Below the pieces are notes generated by a model. That model was given only the letters and a program-made list of their open reading frames with translations. It was not told the origin of the DNA and did no database searches. Of a DNA stretch of 64,000 nucleotides, positions 8,479 through 18,163 are shown piece by piece. Position numbers and translations under genes: made by a program. Position 1 is the stretch's first letter; every line of letters starts with the position of its first letter. The stretch is taken from NCBI RefSeq assembly GCF_900168685.1, contig NZ_FVZN01000014.1, forward strand, positions 1,550,001 to 1,614,000, in the 5' to 3' direction. Source of the stretch: Solibacillus isronensis (GTDB lineage: Bacteria > Bacillota > Bacilli > Bacillales_A > Planococcaceae).

Positions 8479-9015
8479 AATAACTCTCCTTTGCCATCAC
8501 TTAATATTATTTTTTTCGAAAATTTCATACCCGATTGTAAAAACTTTCACATACCATTCAATAAGCAACGATAGCACAAAGATTCGTTTGTTACAATTAG
8601 AAAACGGAAATAAACGACCGAAAAACTTAATTCAAGAATATTCTGTAATTTTATTATTTAAAAAAATTTTATTTTTATGTATTTAGCGTATTTTTGTGTA
8701 TTTTATAATAAAAATTTCCCTTCATTATTTTTAATATTGAAAGTATTTAAATAGTTGTTTCTTATCATTATTAAAGGTTATTTAGGTATTTATATGATAG
8801 AAAACAAAAATTCTTTACTAGTAAAAGTGATTCATCCCCCTTCCCTATTCCCCTCCATAATATTTTTCTAAAAAACTTTCTCTTCAAACGGTTGATTTGA
8901 CTCAATAGGAACCTCCACGTTGCTATGAAACGAAAAAGTGCGTACTTTTTTTAATTTTCAAGTGGATCCATAATAAAAAAGCAACGAAATACTTATTCAA
9001 TTGGAGGATCAATAA
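8479..9015. other. AT-rich intergenic region of 537 bases, divergent promoters
   Basis: It separates the leftward DUF1641-ndh operon from the rightward aldo/keto reductase. I see no convincing ORF, strong hairpin or perfect -35/-10 pair. Very AT-rich sequence covers 8630-8760, and a C-rich patch (CCCCCTTCCCTATTCCCCTCC) is at 8836-8856. Promoters for both neighbours must lie here. Confidence 0.4.
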
Positions 9016-9855
9016 ATGATTACTAGTTTACAGGATACAATCAAATTAAATAATGAGGTAAAAATGCCAGCAATGGGCCTTGGCGTCTTTCAGGTGGAAA
9101 ACGACACAACAGCAGAAATCGTTAAAAATGCGATTGAGCTAGGTTACCGCAGCATTGATACAGCCGCTATTTACGGAAACGAAGCGGGTGTTGGCGAGGG
9201 CATTAAACTAGCACTGGACTCTACCGGTTTAAATAGAGAGGACTTATTCATCACATCTAAAGTTTGGAATGCCGGATTAAATTATGAGGAAACTGTTTCA
9301 GCTTACGAAGAGAGCTTGGAAAAATTAGGGCTGGACTATTTGGATCTATATTTAATCCACTGGCCAGGTAAAAATAAATTTGCCGAGTCTTGGAGTGCTT
9401 TAGAGGATCTGTATATAGAAGGTAAAATCAGAGCAATCGGTGTTTGCAATTTCAATATTTCGCATTTGCAGGATTTAATGAAAAACGCTCGGGTAACACC
9501 AGTCATTAACCAAGTTGAGTTTCACCCGCGCTTACAACAACAATCATTACGTGCATTTTGCAAAGAGCACAATATTCAATTGGAAGCTTGGGCTCCATTA
9601 ATGCAAGGCGGTCTACTCGAAGATCCGACGATCGCAAAGATTGCCGAAAAGTATGAAAAATCAAATTCACAAGTTATTTTACGTTGGGATATTCAAAGTG
9701 GAGTTATCACGATTCCTAAATCCGTTCGTAAAGAGCGGATGGCGCAAAATGCCGACATTTTTGATTTTAGTCTTACTGATGAAGAAATGCAGATCATTAA
9801 TGCGATGAATTTAGATAAACGTGTCGGACCGGATCCGGAAGTTTTTGATTTCTAA
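9016..9855 (+). CDS. Aldo/keto reductase (YvgN/YtbE-like)
   Basis: A 279-residue NADPH-dependent (alpha/beta)8 barrel reductase of small aldehydes and ketones such as methylglyoxal. The family signatures are visible in order: MPAMGLGVFQ, then GYRSIDTAAIYGNEAGVGEG with catalytic Asp and Tyr, FITSKVWNAG with the Lys, LDLYLIHWPG with the His, IGVCNFNISHLQ, and the cofactor segment ITIPKSVRKERMAQN. The ATG follows TTGGAGGATCAATAA. Length is normal for the family. It stands alone between a long leader region and a terminator. Confidence 0.93.
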   Translation: MITSLQDTIKLNNEVKMPAMGLGVFQVENDTTAEIVKNAIELGYRSIDTAAIYGNEAGVGEGIKLALDSTGLNREDLFITSKVWNAGLNYEETVSAYEESLEKLGLDYLDLYLIHWPGKNKFAESWSALEDLYIEGKIRAIGVCNFNISHLQDLMKNARVTPVINQVEFHPRLQQQSLRAFCKEHNIQLEAWAPLMQGGLLEDPTIAKIAEKYEKSNSQVILRWDIQSGVITIPKSVRKERMAQNADIFDFSLTDEEMQIINAMNLDKRVGPDPEVFDF

Positions 9856-9880
9856 TTTGAATGAAGTTTTGAAGAGACGA

Positions 9881-9913
9881 AAAGCCTCAAGATTTTTAGT
9901 ACCTTGAGGCTTT
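9881..9913. terminator. Bidirectional terminator
   Basis: AAAGCCTCAAG (9881-9891) and CTTGAGGCTTT (9903-9913) form a perfect stem between convergent genes. Confidence 0.9.
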
Positions 9914-9924
9914 CATTATTTTCA

Positions 9925-10308
9925 TTAGGATAGTTTTTGCACAGCAATATCATCATCACGCTGCATAAGAAGAACTTCTTCACCATTCTCTTTTAATTTA
10001 TCGATATGTTTCTCGCCCCACGTGCAAAGTAAGTTGAGCACCGGCTCCATCTCGTGTCCATATGGGGTTAAGGAATATTCCACTTTCGGCGGCACTTGGT
10101 TGTACACTTTACGATTAATTAAACCGCATTGCTCAAGCTCGCGTAATTGGGACGTCAGCATTTTCTGTGAAATGCCCGGAATTAACCGGCGAAATTCATT
10201 CGTCCGGATTTGACCATGGTGATTGAGGTGACATAGAATGACTGGTTTCCATTTACCCCCAATGACTTCGAGTGTTGCTTCAACACCAATATTATAAACT
10301 TTTTTCAT
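9925..10308 (-). CDS. HxlR/YodB-family transcriptional regulator
   Basis: A 127-residue winged helix-turn-helix protein with the HxlR signature: IGGKWKPVILCHL, then FRRLIPGISQKMLTSQLRELE and the wing YNQVPPKVEYSLTPYG. Many family members sense thiol stress through one N-terminal cysteine; here the cysteine lies in helix 3 (LCHL), so sensing is uncertain. It is divergent from an MFS exporter with a 110-base shared promoter region, which suggests that it controls the exporter. The ribosome binding site is an unusual G run (GGGGGG) before the ATG. Confidence 0.92.
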   Translation of the reverse strand: MKKVYNIGVEATLEVIGGKWKPVILCHLNHHGQIRTNEFRRLIPGISQKMLTSQLRELEQCGLINRKVYNQVPPKVEYSLTPYGHEMEPVLNLLCTWGEKHIDKLKENGEEVLLMQRDDDIAVQKLS

Positions 10309-10418
10309 ATTGAACCCCCCCGTATTATCAAAAGTAACTAAAAGTACTGTACATGCTTTTATCGTATGTATGAATAATACTATACCCTATAAAATAAATC
10401 AAAGGAGTTATTTTTAAT
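10309..10418. promoter_or_regulatory. Divergent promoter region of the HxlR gene and MFS exporter
   Basis: This 110-base gap between divergent starts must hold both promoters and the likely operator. The motif AAAAGTAACTAAAAGTACTGTAC near 10328-10350 contains a direct repeat (AAAGTA) and an AGTACTGTACA near-palindrome that could be the regulator site. That assignment is inference from position and symmetry. Confidence 0.5.
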
Positions 10419-11642
10419 ATGTCTACATCAAAAACACCAAACGCCAGATTAACACTTCTTGCGTTAGCGATCAGTTCGTTTGGTATCGGTTCTACAGAAT
10501 TTATTAGCGTTGGATTGCTCCCGCTCATCACAAATGAATTTGGTATTACTTTAAGTACCGCCGGATTAACAGTATCAATCTATGCATTAGGCGTTACAAT
10601 CGGAGCACCAATTTTAACGGTTTTAACATCCCGGCTTGACCGTAAAAAGTTGCTGTTGCTCGTAATGGTACTTTTTATCGTCGGTAATTTATGGGTAGCG
10701 ATAGCACCAACATTTACTTTACTGCTGATCGGACGCATTATTTCTGCTTTTGCTCATGGTGTATTTATGTCGATTGCGGCGGTTATTGCCGCTGACGTTG
10801 TGGCACCTAACAAACGGGCAAGTGCCATCGCCTTTATGTTTACAGGATTAACTTTGGCAACTGTCAGTGGAGTACCTTTAGGAACATTTATTGGCCAAGT
10901 AACGGATTGGCGGCTATCATTCATCTTTATCGTCGTTATTGGCATAATTGGGTTAATCAGCAATGCGTTCCTTGTACCAAATAATTTAACAAAAAGTAAA
11001 CCGATTTCATTAAGTGATATCGGAAAAGTATTAAGCAATTTCCGTATGCTGTTAATTTTGTTTATTACTGCAATGGGTTACGGAGGCGTATTTGTTGTTT
11101 ACACATATGTGTCCCCTATTCTCGAAAATCAAATGGGCTACTCTCCTCATGCGATTGTCGTAATATTAGTTGTATACGGAATTTGTGTCGCTATTGGTAA
11201 TACAATCGGTGGCCACTTTGCAAACATTAATCCACTGCGTGCGATATTCATCTTCTTTATTGGACTAGCCTTAACGTTACTTGGTGTATACTTCTCATTT
11301 GATTCCAAAGTAATTGGGCTCGTAATGGTATTAGCAATGGGACTGTTTATGTTTATGAATGTGCCAGGCTTACAACTGTATGCCGTTCAGCTATCTGAAA
11401 AATATGTACCAGCTGCTACTGCGATGGCTTCCGCTTTAAATATTTCAGCTTTCAATATCGGGATTTTCCTCGGTTCATATGTCGGCGGTTTGATTGTTCA
11501 TTATCAGTCACTGGATAATACACCCCTATACGGATTTTTAATGGTAATCATTGCAGCAAGTATTACATTAGTTTGGATGATAGTAGATAACAAACAAAAT
11601 GTTTGTACTAAGAATGAATTCTCGCCATTATCCAAAAATTAA
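10419..11642 (+). CDS. MFS drug/sugar efflux transporter, DHA1 family
   Basis: A 407-residue proton-driven exporter with about 12 membrane segments. The N-terminus ISSFGIGSTEFISVGLLP and the motif GAPILTVLTSRLDRKKLLLL (motif A between segments 2 and 3) are typical of the DHA1/AraJ group. The second half begins near residue 205 (MLLILFITAMGYGGVFVVYT). The ATG follows AAAGGAGTT. It lies divergent to the HxlR regulator, so it is probably the regulated partner. Substrate cannot be inferred from sequence alone. Confidence 0.9.
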   Translation: MSTSKTPNARLTLLALAISSFGIGSTEFISVGLLPLITNEFGITLSTAGLTVSIYALGVTIGAPILTVLTSRLDRKKLLLLVMVLFIVGNLWVAIAPTFTLLLIGRIISAFAHGVFMSIAAVIAADVVAPNKRASAIAFMFTGLTLATVSGVPLGTFIGQVTDWRLSFIFIVVIGIIGLISNAFLVPNNLTKSKPISLSDIGKVLSNFRMLLILFITAMGYGGVFVVYTYVSPILENQMGYSPHAIVVILVVYGICVAIGNTIGGHFANINPLRAIFIFFIGLALTLLGVYFSFDSKVIGLVMVLAMGLFMFMNVPGLQLYAVQLSEKYVPAATAMASALNISAFNIGIFLGSYVGGLIVHYQSLDNTPLYGFLMVIIAASITLVWMIVDNKQNVCTKNEFSPLSKN

Positions 11643-11659
11643 TATCTATAAAATATGAT

Positions 11660-11699
11660 AGAAACCTCTCCTAACATTAATGTTTGAGACGGTTTCTAT
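11660..11699 (+). terminator. Terminator of the MFS gene
   Basis: TAGAAACC pairs with GGTTTCTA, extended by TCTC/GAGA and an inner AACATT/AATGTT stem, with a T tract after it at 11699. Confidence 0.85.
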
Positions 11700-11839
11700 T
11701 TTTGTTTATAATTCCTTATGGAAATATTCAAAAGGAGCTCAATCAACCGTATTTTCGAAGTTCTTCGGAATATCTCCACAATTTTAACCTTCAAAATTCC
11801 GTTTTATTTGCTATGCTTAGATTGAAGGAGCGTTATTTA

Positions 11840-12640
11840 ATGAAAAAGATTATTTTTATACTTATTTTTGCCGTTATTGGCTTTCAATTTTTTACGACTG
11901 AACAAGTTGGTGCTCCCGACTTACCTCAGCAGCTTTCACTAGCATCGAACTCCGTTACAAACGGGGATCTCGTCCTTGTTAACCGGGACATCGCATTACA
12001 GAATGAACCAGGCAATTTAGCCCCTATTCCTGCTGATATTGCTAAAAATGTAATCGTCAATTCAGAGTATTTTCTTGAAGAACAGGCTATAGTACCTCTC
12101 AAGCAATTATTCGAAGCGGCAGCGGAGGATGGAATCGAGCATTTCATAATCAATAGTGCCTATCGCAGCGGAAAACTTCAGAAACAGCTTTTTGATCAAA
12201 TCGGTGCCGATTATGCCCTGCCTGCTGGTTATAGTGAACATCAGACAGGCTTATCGATTGATATTGGTTCAACTGTCGGCAAAATGGAAAATGTTGCTGA
12301 AGGGAAATGGATGGAAGAACATGCAGCGGAGTTTGGCTACATTCTACGCTATCCTAAACATAAGGTCGACATTACCGGAATTGAGTATGAGCCTTGGCAT
12401 TTCCGTTACATAGGCTTGCCCCATAGCATGGTGATGAAGCAACATGACTTCGTTTTTGAGGAATATATTGCTTATCTTAAAGAGAAGCAATTTTATAAAA
12501 TGAAATTAGATGATACAACTTATTTCGTGCATTATACAGATAACAAGACATCTGTGAACACGCTTGAATCAAACAATGTCAAAGTATCTGGTGATAATGT
12601 CGGAGGATATATTATTACTTCCGTATTAGAAGAAATATGA
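11840..12640 (+). CDS. D-alanyl-D-alanine carboxypeptidase, VanY/YodJ family
   Basis: A 266-residue extracytoplasmic zinc peptidase that trims the terminal D-Ala from peptidoglycan stem peptides. ATG at 11840 has GAAGGAG upstream, and the resulting N-terminus MKKIIFILIFAVIGFQFF is a signal or anchor; the longer open frame to 11684 overlaps a terminator and is rejected. The zinc motifs are intact: YSEHQTGLSIDIG near residue 132 (SxHxxGxxxD) and EPWHFRYIG near 192 (ExxH). An AYRSG substrate loop precedes them. The roughly 60-residue tail is not part of the core domain. It is monocistronic, between two terminators. Confidence 0.92.
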   Translation: MKKIIFILIFAVIGFQFFTTEQVGAPDLPQQLSLASNSVTNGDLVLVNRDIALQNEPGNLAPIPADIAKNVIVNSEYFLEEQAIVPLKQLFEAAAEDGIEHFIINSAYRSGKLQKQLFDQIGADYALPAGYSEHQTGLSIDIGSTVGKMENVAEGKWMEEHAAEFGYILRYPKHKVDITGIEYEPWHFRYIGLPHSMVMKQHDFVFEEYIAYLKEKQFYKMKLDDTTYFVHYTDNKTSVNTLESNNVKVSGDNVGGYIITSVLEEI

Positions 12641-12673
12641 TATCGTTCCTAATGATAATCGGATAAATAAAAA

Positions 12674-12705
12674 AACGACCATTTGCAAGTTGCAAAATGG
12701 TCGTT
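12674..12705. terminator. Bidirectional terminator
   Basis: AACGACCATTTGCA (12674-12687) pairs with TGCAAAATGGTCGTT (12691-12705) with one bulged A; A and T tracts flank it. Confidence 0.9.
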
Positions 12706-12728
12706 CTTTCTTTATTTTGATCGCATGA

Positions 12729-13655
12729 TTATACTTTAACTTCATTCTCTTTATTATACGTCGCATGATGTTTTCTCGCTTCGAGCACTTTGGATGCCGA
12801 AAAGATGAATACCGCAAGCCAAATACATACGAAAGTGATGAATTCCGTCAGTGTAAAAGGCTCCTTGTATAAAAAGATGCCGAGCATTAAGCTAATCGTT
12901 GGTGCCAAAAATTGAATGAAACCCATTAAATAAAGCGGAATTTTTTGCGCACTTTTTGCAAATAGGACAAGTGGCAAGGCCGTTACGATCCCGCCGCCCA
13001 TTAACAATAGATTAGTTTTCCAGTCCACTTGCATAAAGGCAATTTCCGACGTATTCATTAAATAAATGTAGATCCCAACGGCAATTGGTAAAACAAACAA
13101 TGTTTCAATTGCGAGTCCGCGTGTCGCATCGAGCGGAATCTGCTTTTTAATAACACCGTAAAAAGCAAATGTTAGAGCCAGCGCAAGTGATACCCAAGGA
13201 ATCGTTCCACCTAGTATCGCCTGATACCCTACCCCGATGGCCGCAATGATGACGGCTACTGCAGTTGCCCGGGAAATTTTCTCTTTAAAAAAGATCAACC
13301 CGAACAATACGGATATAAGCGGGTTAATATAATAACCTAAACTCGTCTGTAGTAAATGTCCATTGTTTACGGCCCAAATAAAGATTCCCCAATTGAGCGA
13401 AACAAAAACCGATGCTATGAACAGTAAAAAAAACTGTTTCTTATTTTTCCATAGCATTTTTATATCTGCTATCATCTGTTTGTACTGACGGATCAGCAAC
13501 ACAAACAGAACGGTGAATACAAAGGACCAAATTACACGTCCTACTAAAATTTCTACACTGCCGACATGCTGCAGCTGCTTCCAGTACAGAGGAATGATCC
13601 CCCACATTAAATAGGCGCCGATTGCTAAAATGACGCCCTTCTTTAGTTCTGACAT
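12729..13655 (-). CDS. rarD: RarD protein, EamA/DMT transporter
   Basis: A 308-residue integral membrane protein with ten predicted segments and two EamA halves. The N-terminal GVILAIGAYLMWGIIPLYWK and SVEILVGRVIWS are characteristic of RarD, and LLQTSLGYYINPLISVLFG closes the first half. RarD proteins are drug/metabolite-family permeases; a chloramphenicol phenotype was described in Pseudomonas, and physiological substrates are uncertain. ATG at 13655 is preceded by AGAAGGTGC. It is monocistronic. Confidence 0.93.
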   Translation of the reverse strand: MSELKKGVILAIGAYLMWGIIPLYWKQLQHVGSVEILVGRVIWSFVFTVLFVLLIRQYKQMIADIKMLWKNKKQFFLLFIASVFVSLNWGIFIWAVNNGHLLQTSLGYYINPLISVLFGLIFFKEKISRATAVAVIIAAIGVGYQAILGGTIPWVSLALALTFAFYGVIKKQIPLDATRGLAIETLFVLPIAVGIYIYLMNTSEIAFMQVDWKTNLLLMGGGIVTALPLVLFAKSAQKIPLYLMGFIQFLAPTISLMLGIFLYKEPFTLTEFITFVCIWLAVFIFSASKVLEARKHHATYNKENEVKV

Positions 13656-13742
13656 TGGTGCACCTTCTAATTTTTGATACTCTCATTATAGATGTCCCTA
13701 TTTGAGAAGTAAATAATTGTAGCTTAATAGCACACTTTTAAA

Positions 13743-15509
13743 TTATTCCACTATACCATTTTGCAGTAAGTACATTTTGTGGTATAACCCTTTTTGTGCG
13801 ATGAGCTGCTGGTGTGTACCGCGTTCGACGATCTCACCTTTATGCAATACTAATATTTGCTCAGCATCCTGAATTGTCGACAGTCTGTGCGCGATCGCTA
13901 TCGTAGTACGGCCTTTGCGCATTTTTTCCAATGACTGCTGAATGCCGACTTCTGTTTCAGTATCAATCGCTGCCGTTGCTTCATCAAGTACTAGGATTTT
14001 CGGGTTTGTCGCAATTGTCCGCGCAAAAGCCACGAGTTGGCGCTGTCCGCTTGAGAACGTCGAACCACGCTCTATCACACGACTTCCATAGCCATCCGGA
14101 AGCGATTCAATGAAATCATTTGCCTGCACAAACTCTGCCGCTTCCTTCACCTTCTGTAATGTGAGATTTTCATTATACAATCGAATGTTCGAATCAATCG
14201 TTCCGTAAAAAAGGAATGGATCTTGAAGCACGAGCCCCATTTTTTCACGTAGTTCCCGCTGTTCGTATTCTTTGATCGACTGGCCGTCAATTAAAATTTC
14301 ACCGCGCTTAAATTCATAGAAACGCATTAGGAGATTGATAATTGAACTCTTTCCGCTACCGGTATGCCCGACTAACGCAACCGTTTCTCCAGGGTTGACC
14401 GTGAACGAAATATTTTTCAGCACATCTTGCTTGCCGTCATAGCTAAACGAAACATTTTTAAATTCGATATGGCCTTTTGAAACTTGAACCGGCTTGTTTT
14501 GCTGTGCTGGCTCGAGCTCTTCATTATCTATCAGCTCAAATACACGGGATGCCGCTACAATCGCTTGCTGGAACAGTGCGAGACGTTCCATTACTTGATT
14601 AATCGGATCAAAGAAACGGTTCATATAAGTTATGAACGCGTAAACAACCCCGACTTCCACCGCTGTTTCAAATGATGTCCATCCGAAGTAAAACAGTAAA
14701 ATAACGATTGCTGTAAAGTACACTAAGTCAATAATCGGACGAAGCAGAAGACTGTTCATTTTCGTATTGGCCATCATTGACTGGAAATGCTCTTCATTAA
14801 CACGGTCAAACTCGTCATTGAAACGAGGTTCTTGACGGAATGCCTGCACGATGCTCATTCCTGATAATGTTTCAGAAAGTTTCGCATTAAGCTCACTCAG
14901 TTTTTCCCGCATGCGCATATACACAACCGAACTCATTTTGCGGTATAGCCAAATGATGTACATAATAACAGGCAGCAAAAGAAGCATGTAAAATGCTAAC
15001 TTTGCATTTAGGAAAAACATCGCAAAATACACACCGACAATTAAAAACGCCGCCTGTACAAAGCTGATGAGTACCGACACGAACATATCTTTAATTGCTT
15101 CCGTATCATTTGTTGCCCTGGACACGATTGAACCGGCCGGAACCTGATCAAAATAGCGCATGCCAAGTCTGTGAATTTTTGAAAACACATCAATTCGCAG
15201 TTGCTGAATAACTTTTAGTGCTAGCTCCTGGAATTTAATATTTTGATAATATGTGATAATAACGTTCAGCAATTGAATAATAAAGTACCCAACACCGAGT
15301 GTGACGATTGGGGTCATATCAAAATTGCCGATCATTAGATGGTCGTCGATATACACTTTGATCAAATACGGACCAATAATATCTCCGAGAACGGTTAAAA
15401 CAAGCAGAAACAGCGCAATGGCCAATATCTTTTTATGTGGCTTTAAATACGTAAAGAGGCGCTTTAATACGAGGCGCTGTTCTTTACTTGAAATCGTCTC
15501 ATTCGCCAT
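13743..15509 (-). CDS. ABC multidrug exporter half-transporter, catalytic-site partner (YheH/BmrD-like)
   Basis: A 588-residue half-transporter from the ATG at 15509 (AGGGGGG 8 bases upstream). An N-terminal six-helix ABC membrane domain is followed by a nucleotide-binding domain with Walker A GHTGSGKSS, a Walker B LVLDEATAAID carrying the catalytic Glu, and an H-loop AHRLS. The signature is FSSGQRQ rather than LSGGQ. This is the mirror image of its partner, so the two form a heterodimer with one canonical and one degenerate ATP site, as in BmrCD and LmrCD. It overlaps the upstream gene by 11 bases, indicating translational coupling. YheH of Bacillus is longer, so I do not assign a symbol. 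Confidence 0.92.
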   Translation of the reverse strand: MANETISSKEQRLVLKRLFTYLKPHKKILAIALFLLVLTVLGDIIGPYLIKVYIDDHLMIGNFDMTPIVTLGVGYFIIQLLNVIITYYQNIKFQELALKVIQQLRIDVFSKIHRLGMRYFDQVPAGSIVSRATNDTEAIKDMFVSVLISFVQAAFLIVGVYFAMFFLNAKLAFYMLLLLPVIMYIIWLYRKMSSVVYMRMREKLSELNAKLSETLSGMSIVQAFRQEPRFNDEFDRVNEEHFQSMMANTKMNSLLLRPIIDLVYFTAIVILLFYFGWTSFETAVEVGVVYAFITYMNRFFDPINQVMERLALFQQAIVAASRVFELIDNEELEPAQQNKPVQVSKGHIEFKNVSFSYDGKQDVLKNISFTVNPGETVALVGHTGSGKSSIINLLMRFYEFKRGEILIDGQSIKEYEQRELREKMGLVLQDPFLFYGTIDSNIRLYNENLTLQKVKEAAEFVQANDFIESLPDGYGSRVIERGSTFSSGQRQLVAFARTIATNPKILVLDEATAAIDTETEVGIQQSLEKMRKGRTTIAIAHRLSTIQDAEQILVLHKGEIVERGTHQQLIAQKGLYHKMYLLQNGIVE

Positions 15510-17262
15510 CTTGGTCACCCCCCTGTTCCACTAACTGCTCAAGTTGCTGTAACTGGTACATTTCATAATAGCTTCCTTCCAGTGCCATTAACTGTTCATG
15601 GGTACCTTTTTCAATAATTGTACCTTCATCAACAACGATAATGACATGTGCCTGCTGGATTGCGCTTAGACGATGTGATGTAATAATCGTTGTCGCATTT
15701 TTCCGCTCTTCTTTTAATGCATGTAAAATCGCTTCTTCTGTACGCGCATCTACCGCAGATAAAGAATCATCCAATATTAGCAGTTCAGGTTTCATCAGTA
15801 ATGCCCTAGCGATGGAAATTCGCTGTTTCTGTCCACCTGAAAGAGATACCCCTCGTTCTCCGACAATCGTGTCGTAACCATCTGTAAAGCTCATTATATC
15901 TTCATCAATATTTGCTAATGCTGCCGCCGCACGAACTTCCTCCATGATTGCACGGGGATTGGCAAAGGCAATATTGGAATAAAGTGTTGCCGAAAATAAA
16001 AAATGATCTTGCGGTACATAACCAATTGCCTGACGGAGAGAACTTTTCTTATAGTCATTTATGTTGTGTTCACCAAATTGAATCGTTCCTTCATATCCTT
16101 CAAACTCACGAAGCAGCAGCTTTAAAATCGATGTCTTCCCCGCACCTGTTTTACCGACGATTCCGAGTGTTTCGCCGCGTTTCAGCTCAAAATGCACATC
16201 GTGTAATGTCGGTGCCGCATCTCCAGGGAATGTAAATGATGTGACGTTGAATATAAGATCTCCTGAAGGATTTTCTTCAATTGCGTCAATCTTGTCATCG
16301 ATTTCAATCGGGGTATTTAAAATGCGTTCGATCCGGTCATATGAAACACTGCCTCGCTCGACGATATTGAACAGCATTCCAATTGCCAGCATCGGCCAGA
16401 TCAGAATACTTAAATACGTCGTGAAAGTAACTAAATCACCGACAGTCATCGCATCTTCCAAAATAAATTTCGTCCCGAATCCAAGGCTTAACATAAAACT
16501 TAATCCGACAACAAAGCTGATTGTCGGGTCAAATAATGAATCGACTTTTGCTACGCGCATATTTTTTTCCACAACTTCATCGGAAAGCTTCGTAAAATCC
16601 GCAACGTCCTCCTGTTGCTGACCAAAAGTTTTCAGCACTTTCATCCCGCTGATACTTTCCTGTGTTTTATCGTTTAAATCAGAAAACGCAGCTTGGGCAT
16701 GACGGAAACGCTCATGCAGAAGCTTGCCGTAATAGCTCGTCGATAAGGCGACTAGCGGCATCGGAATGAGTGCAATTAATGTCAGACGCCAGTCAATTGT
16801 GATTGCCATTGCCAAAATGACAAATCCCCCTGTTGTAAGCGAGTCAAATAATGTTAAAACCCCGCCGCCAGCTGTTTGCTGCACTGCACTAATATCATTT
16901 GTTGCATGTGCCATTAAATCACCGACACGATTTTTTTGATAAAACGACGGTGACATTTGTGTAAAATGGCGGTGGAGCTTTTCGCGTAATGTTCGCGCCA
17001 ACAGGTTGGACGATCCAAAAATCATTTGACGCCAGTAATATCGCAGTATGTACATGGCAATTGCTACACCGATGATGATGGCGAGCCATTTAAACAAGCC
17101 TGCTTTCGTTAATGTACGTGCACCGATTTCATCGATAGTGAAGCCGATAATTTTCGGCGGCACGAGCTGCAGGATGGCTACTAATACAAGCATTAGAAGC
17201 CCGACTGTGTATTGGTATTTTCGCTCTTTAAAAAACCAACCTAATTTAAGAAATACCTTCAT
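15499..17262 (-). CDS. ABC multidrug exporter half-transporter, degenerate-site partner (YheI/BmrC-like)
   Basis: A 587-residue half-transporter. The ATG at 17262 has GAGGGTG upstream and gives MKVFLKLGWFFKERKYQY, the usual YheI-type start. Six membrane helices precede the nucleotide-binding domain with Walker A GKTGAGKTS, signature LSGGQKQRISIARAL, Walker B LLILDDSLSAVD and switch His in TSHRLS. The residue after Walker B is Asp instead of the catalytic Glu, the mark of the degenerate site in heterodimeric exporters. It is the first gene of the pair. Substrates are probably lipophilic drugs, by family. Confidence 0.93.
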   Translation of the reverse strand: MKVFLKLGWFFKERKYQYTVGLLMLVLVAILQLVPPKIIGFTIDEIGARTLTKAGLFKWLAIIIGVAIAMYILRYYWRQMIFGSSNLLARTLREKLHRHFTQMSPSFYQKNRVGDLMAHATNDISAVQQTAGGGVLTLFDSLTTGGFVILAMAITIDWRLTLIALIPMPLVALSTSYYGKLLHERFRHAQAAFSDLNDKTQESISGMKVLKTFGQQQEDVADFTKLSDEVVEKNMRVAKVDSLFDPTISFVVGLSFMLSLGFGTKFILEDAMTVGDLVTFTTYLSILIWPMLAIGMLFNIVERGSVSYDRIERILNTPIEIDDKIDAIEENPSGDLIFNVTSFTFPGDAAPTLHDVHFELKRGETLGIVGKTGAGKTSILKLLLREFEGYEGTIQFGEHNINDYKKSSLRQAIGYVPQDHFLFSATLYSNIAFANPRAIMEEVRAAAALANIDEDIMSFTDGYDTIVGERGVSLSGGQKQRISIARALLMKPELLILDDSLSAVDARTEEAILHALKEERKNATTIITSHRLSAIQQAHVIIVVDEGTIIEKGTHEQLMALEGSYYEMYQLQQLEQLVEQGGDQDGE

Positions 17263-17535
17263 TCTTTCACCCTCTTTTTTACTCAAGTTCCCCCATTTTA
17301 CCAAATATTTTAATTTTCCGATATATTTTACAAATATTTTTTCGGATTCCGAATTATTTTTTCAATTAAACTTTCTCTGTTGATTTTGTAATGGTTTTTA
17401 CATTTATATTTTCGCTTTCAATATTTCTGTATCTTTTTGTCCATACTATATTCAAAACTCCATTTCCAGCAGATTTTTTTAATTTTTCTGCAGCTATGGG
17501 AACTGCTAAATGAATATCGAAAGGAAGTTTTTTCA

Positions 17536-18114
17536 TTGAGGAAACAATTATTATTATCGTTTGTTGCTACATTTTTATTATGTGTACCGGGAGCATTCGC
17601 ACATACACACTTAGTATCAACTAATCCTGCTGAAGGTGAGACTGTTGACGAAAATATTAAAAATATTGATTTAACGTATGAAGGAAAAATTGAAGAAGGC
17701 AGTATATTTAAGGTAATAGCAAGTGATGGTAAGGAGATGGAGATTCATTCTATTTCTGTAAATGATGGAGTCCTATCCGGAATTATGCTTGATCCTCTTC
17801 CAAATGACACTTATACAGTTGAATGGAATAGTATTAGCGAGGATGGACATCCATTATCAGGTTCATTTTCATTTGCAGTAAATGCGCCTGCGGAGACAAA
17901 GAAGGAAGAAGATAATGCAGCTGATACAACTGAAAAAATTGCCGACGATGTAGATTCACTTGTCGATACATTAAAGGATGAAACGAATTCCGATGATAAT
18001 GACGAAGGCTCATTTTGGACGCTTGTTATTGTCATCACACTGATTGTGCTTGTGCTCGCAGTGATAACGATGTACAGCTATAAGAGATGGTTAGTGAAGA
18101 AAACGAAAAAATAA
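17536..18114 (+). CDS. CopC-domain copper-resistance protein with C-terminal anchor
   Basis: Start is TTG at 17536 behind AAAGGAAG; no ATG fits, and the result has a clean signal peptide (RKQLLLSFVATFLLCVPGAFAHTH). Cleavage before HTH leaves an N-terminal histidine, the Cu(II) ligand of CopC proteins, and DGHPLSGSFSF near residue 112 gives the second histidine. An acidic, low-complexity linker (DNAADTTEKIADDVDSL) leads to a C-terminal membrane helix near residues 160-180 and a basic tail. It probably binds copper outside the membrane. It is monocistronic. Confidence 0.88.
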   Translation: MRKQLLLSFVATFLLCVPGAFAHTHLVSTNPAEGETVDENIKNIDLTYEGKIEEGSIFKVIASDGKEMEIHSISVNDGVLSGIMLDPLPNDTYTVEWNSISEDGHPLSGSFSFAVNAPAETKKEEDNAADTTEKIADDVDSLVDTLKDETNSDDNDEGSFWTLVIVITLIVLVLAVITMYSYKRWLVKKTKK

Positions 18115-18121
18115 AGCAAAT

Positions 18122-18160
18122 AAAAACTGCACTCTAACACAATTAGAGTGCAGTTTTTTC
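18122..18160. terminator. Bidirectional terminator
   Basis: AAAAACTGCACTCTA (18122-18136) pairs with TAGAGTGCAGTTTTTT (18144-18159) between convergent genes. Confidence 0.9.
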
Positions 18161-18163
18161 AAA

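Noticed and set aside
11684-11839. Longer N-terminus of the VanY-type carboxypeptidase
   Set aside because: It starts inside the preceding terminator, and only the 11840 ATG has a binding site and signal peptide.
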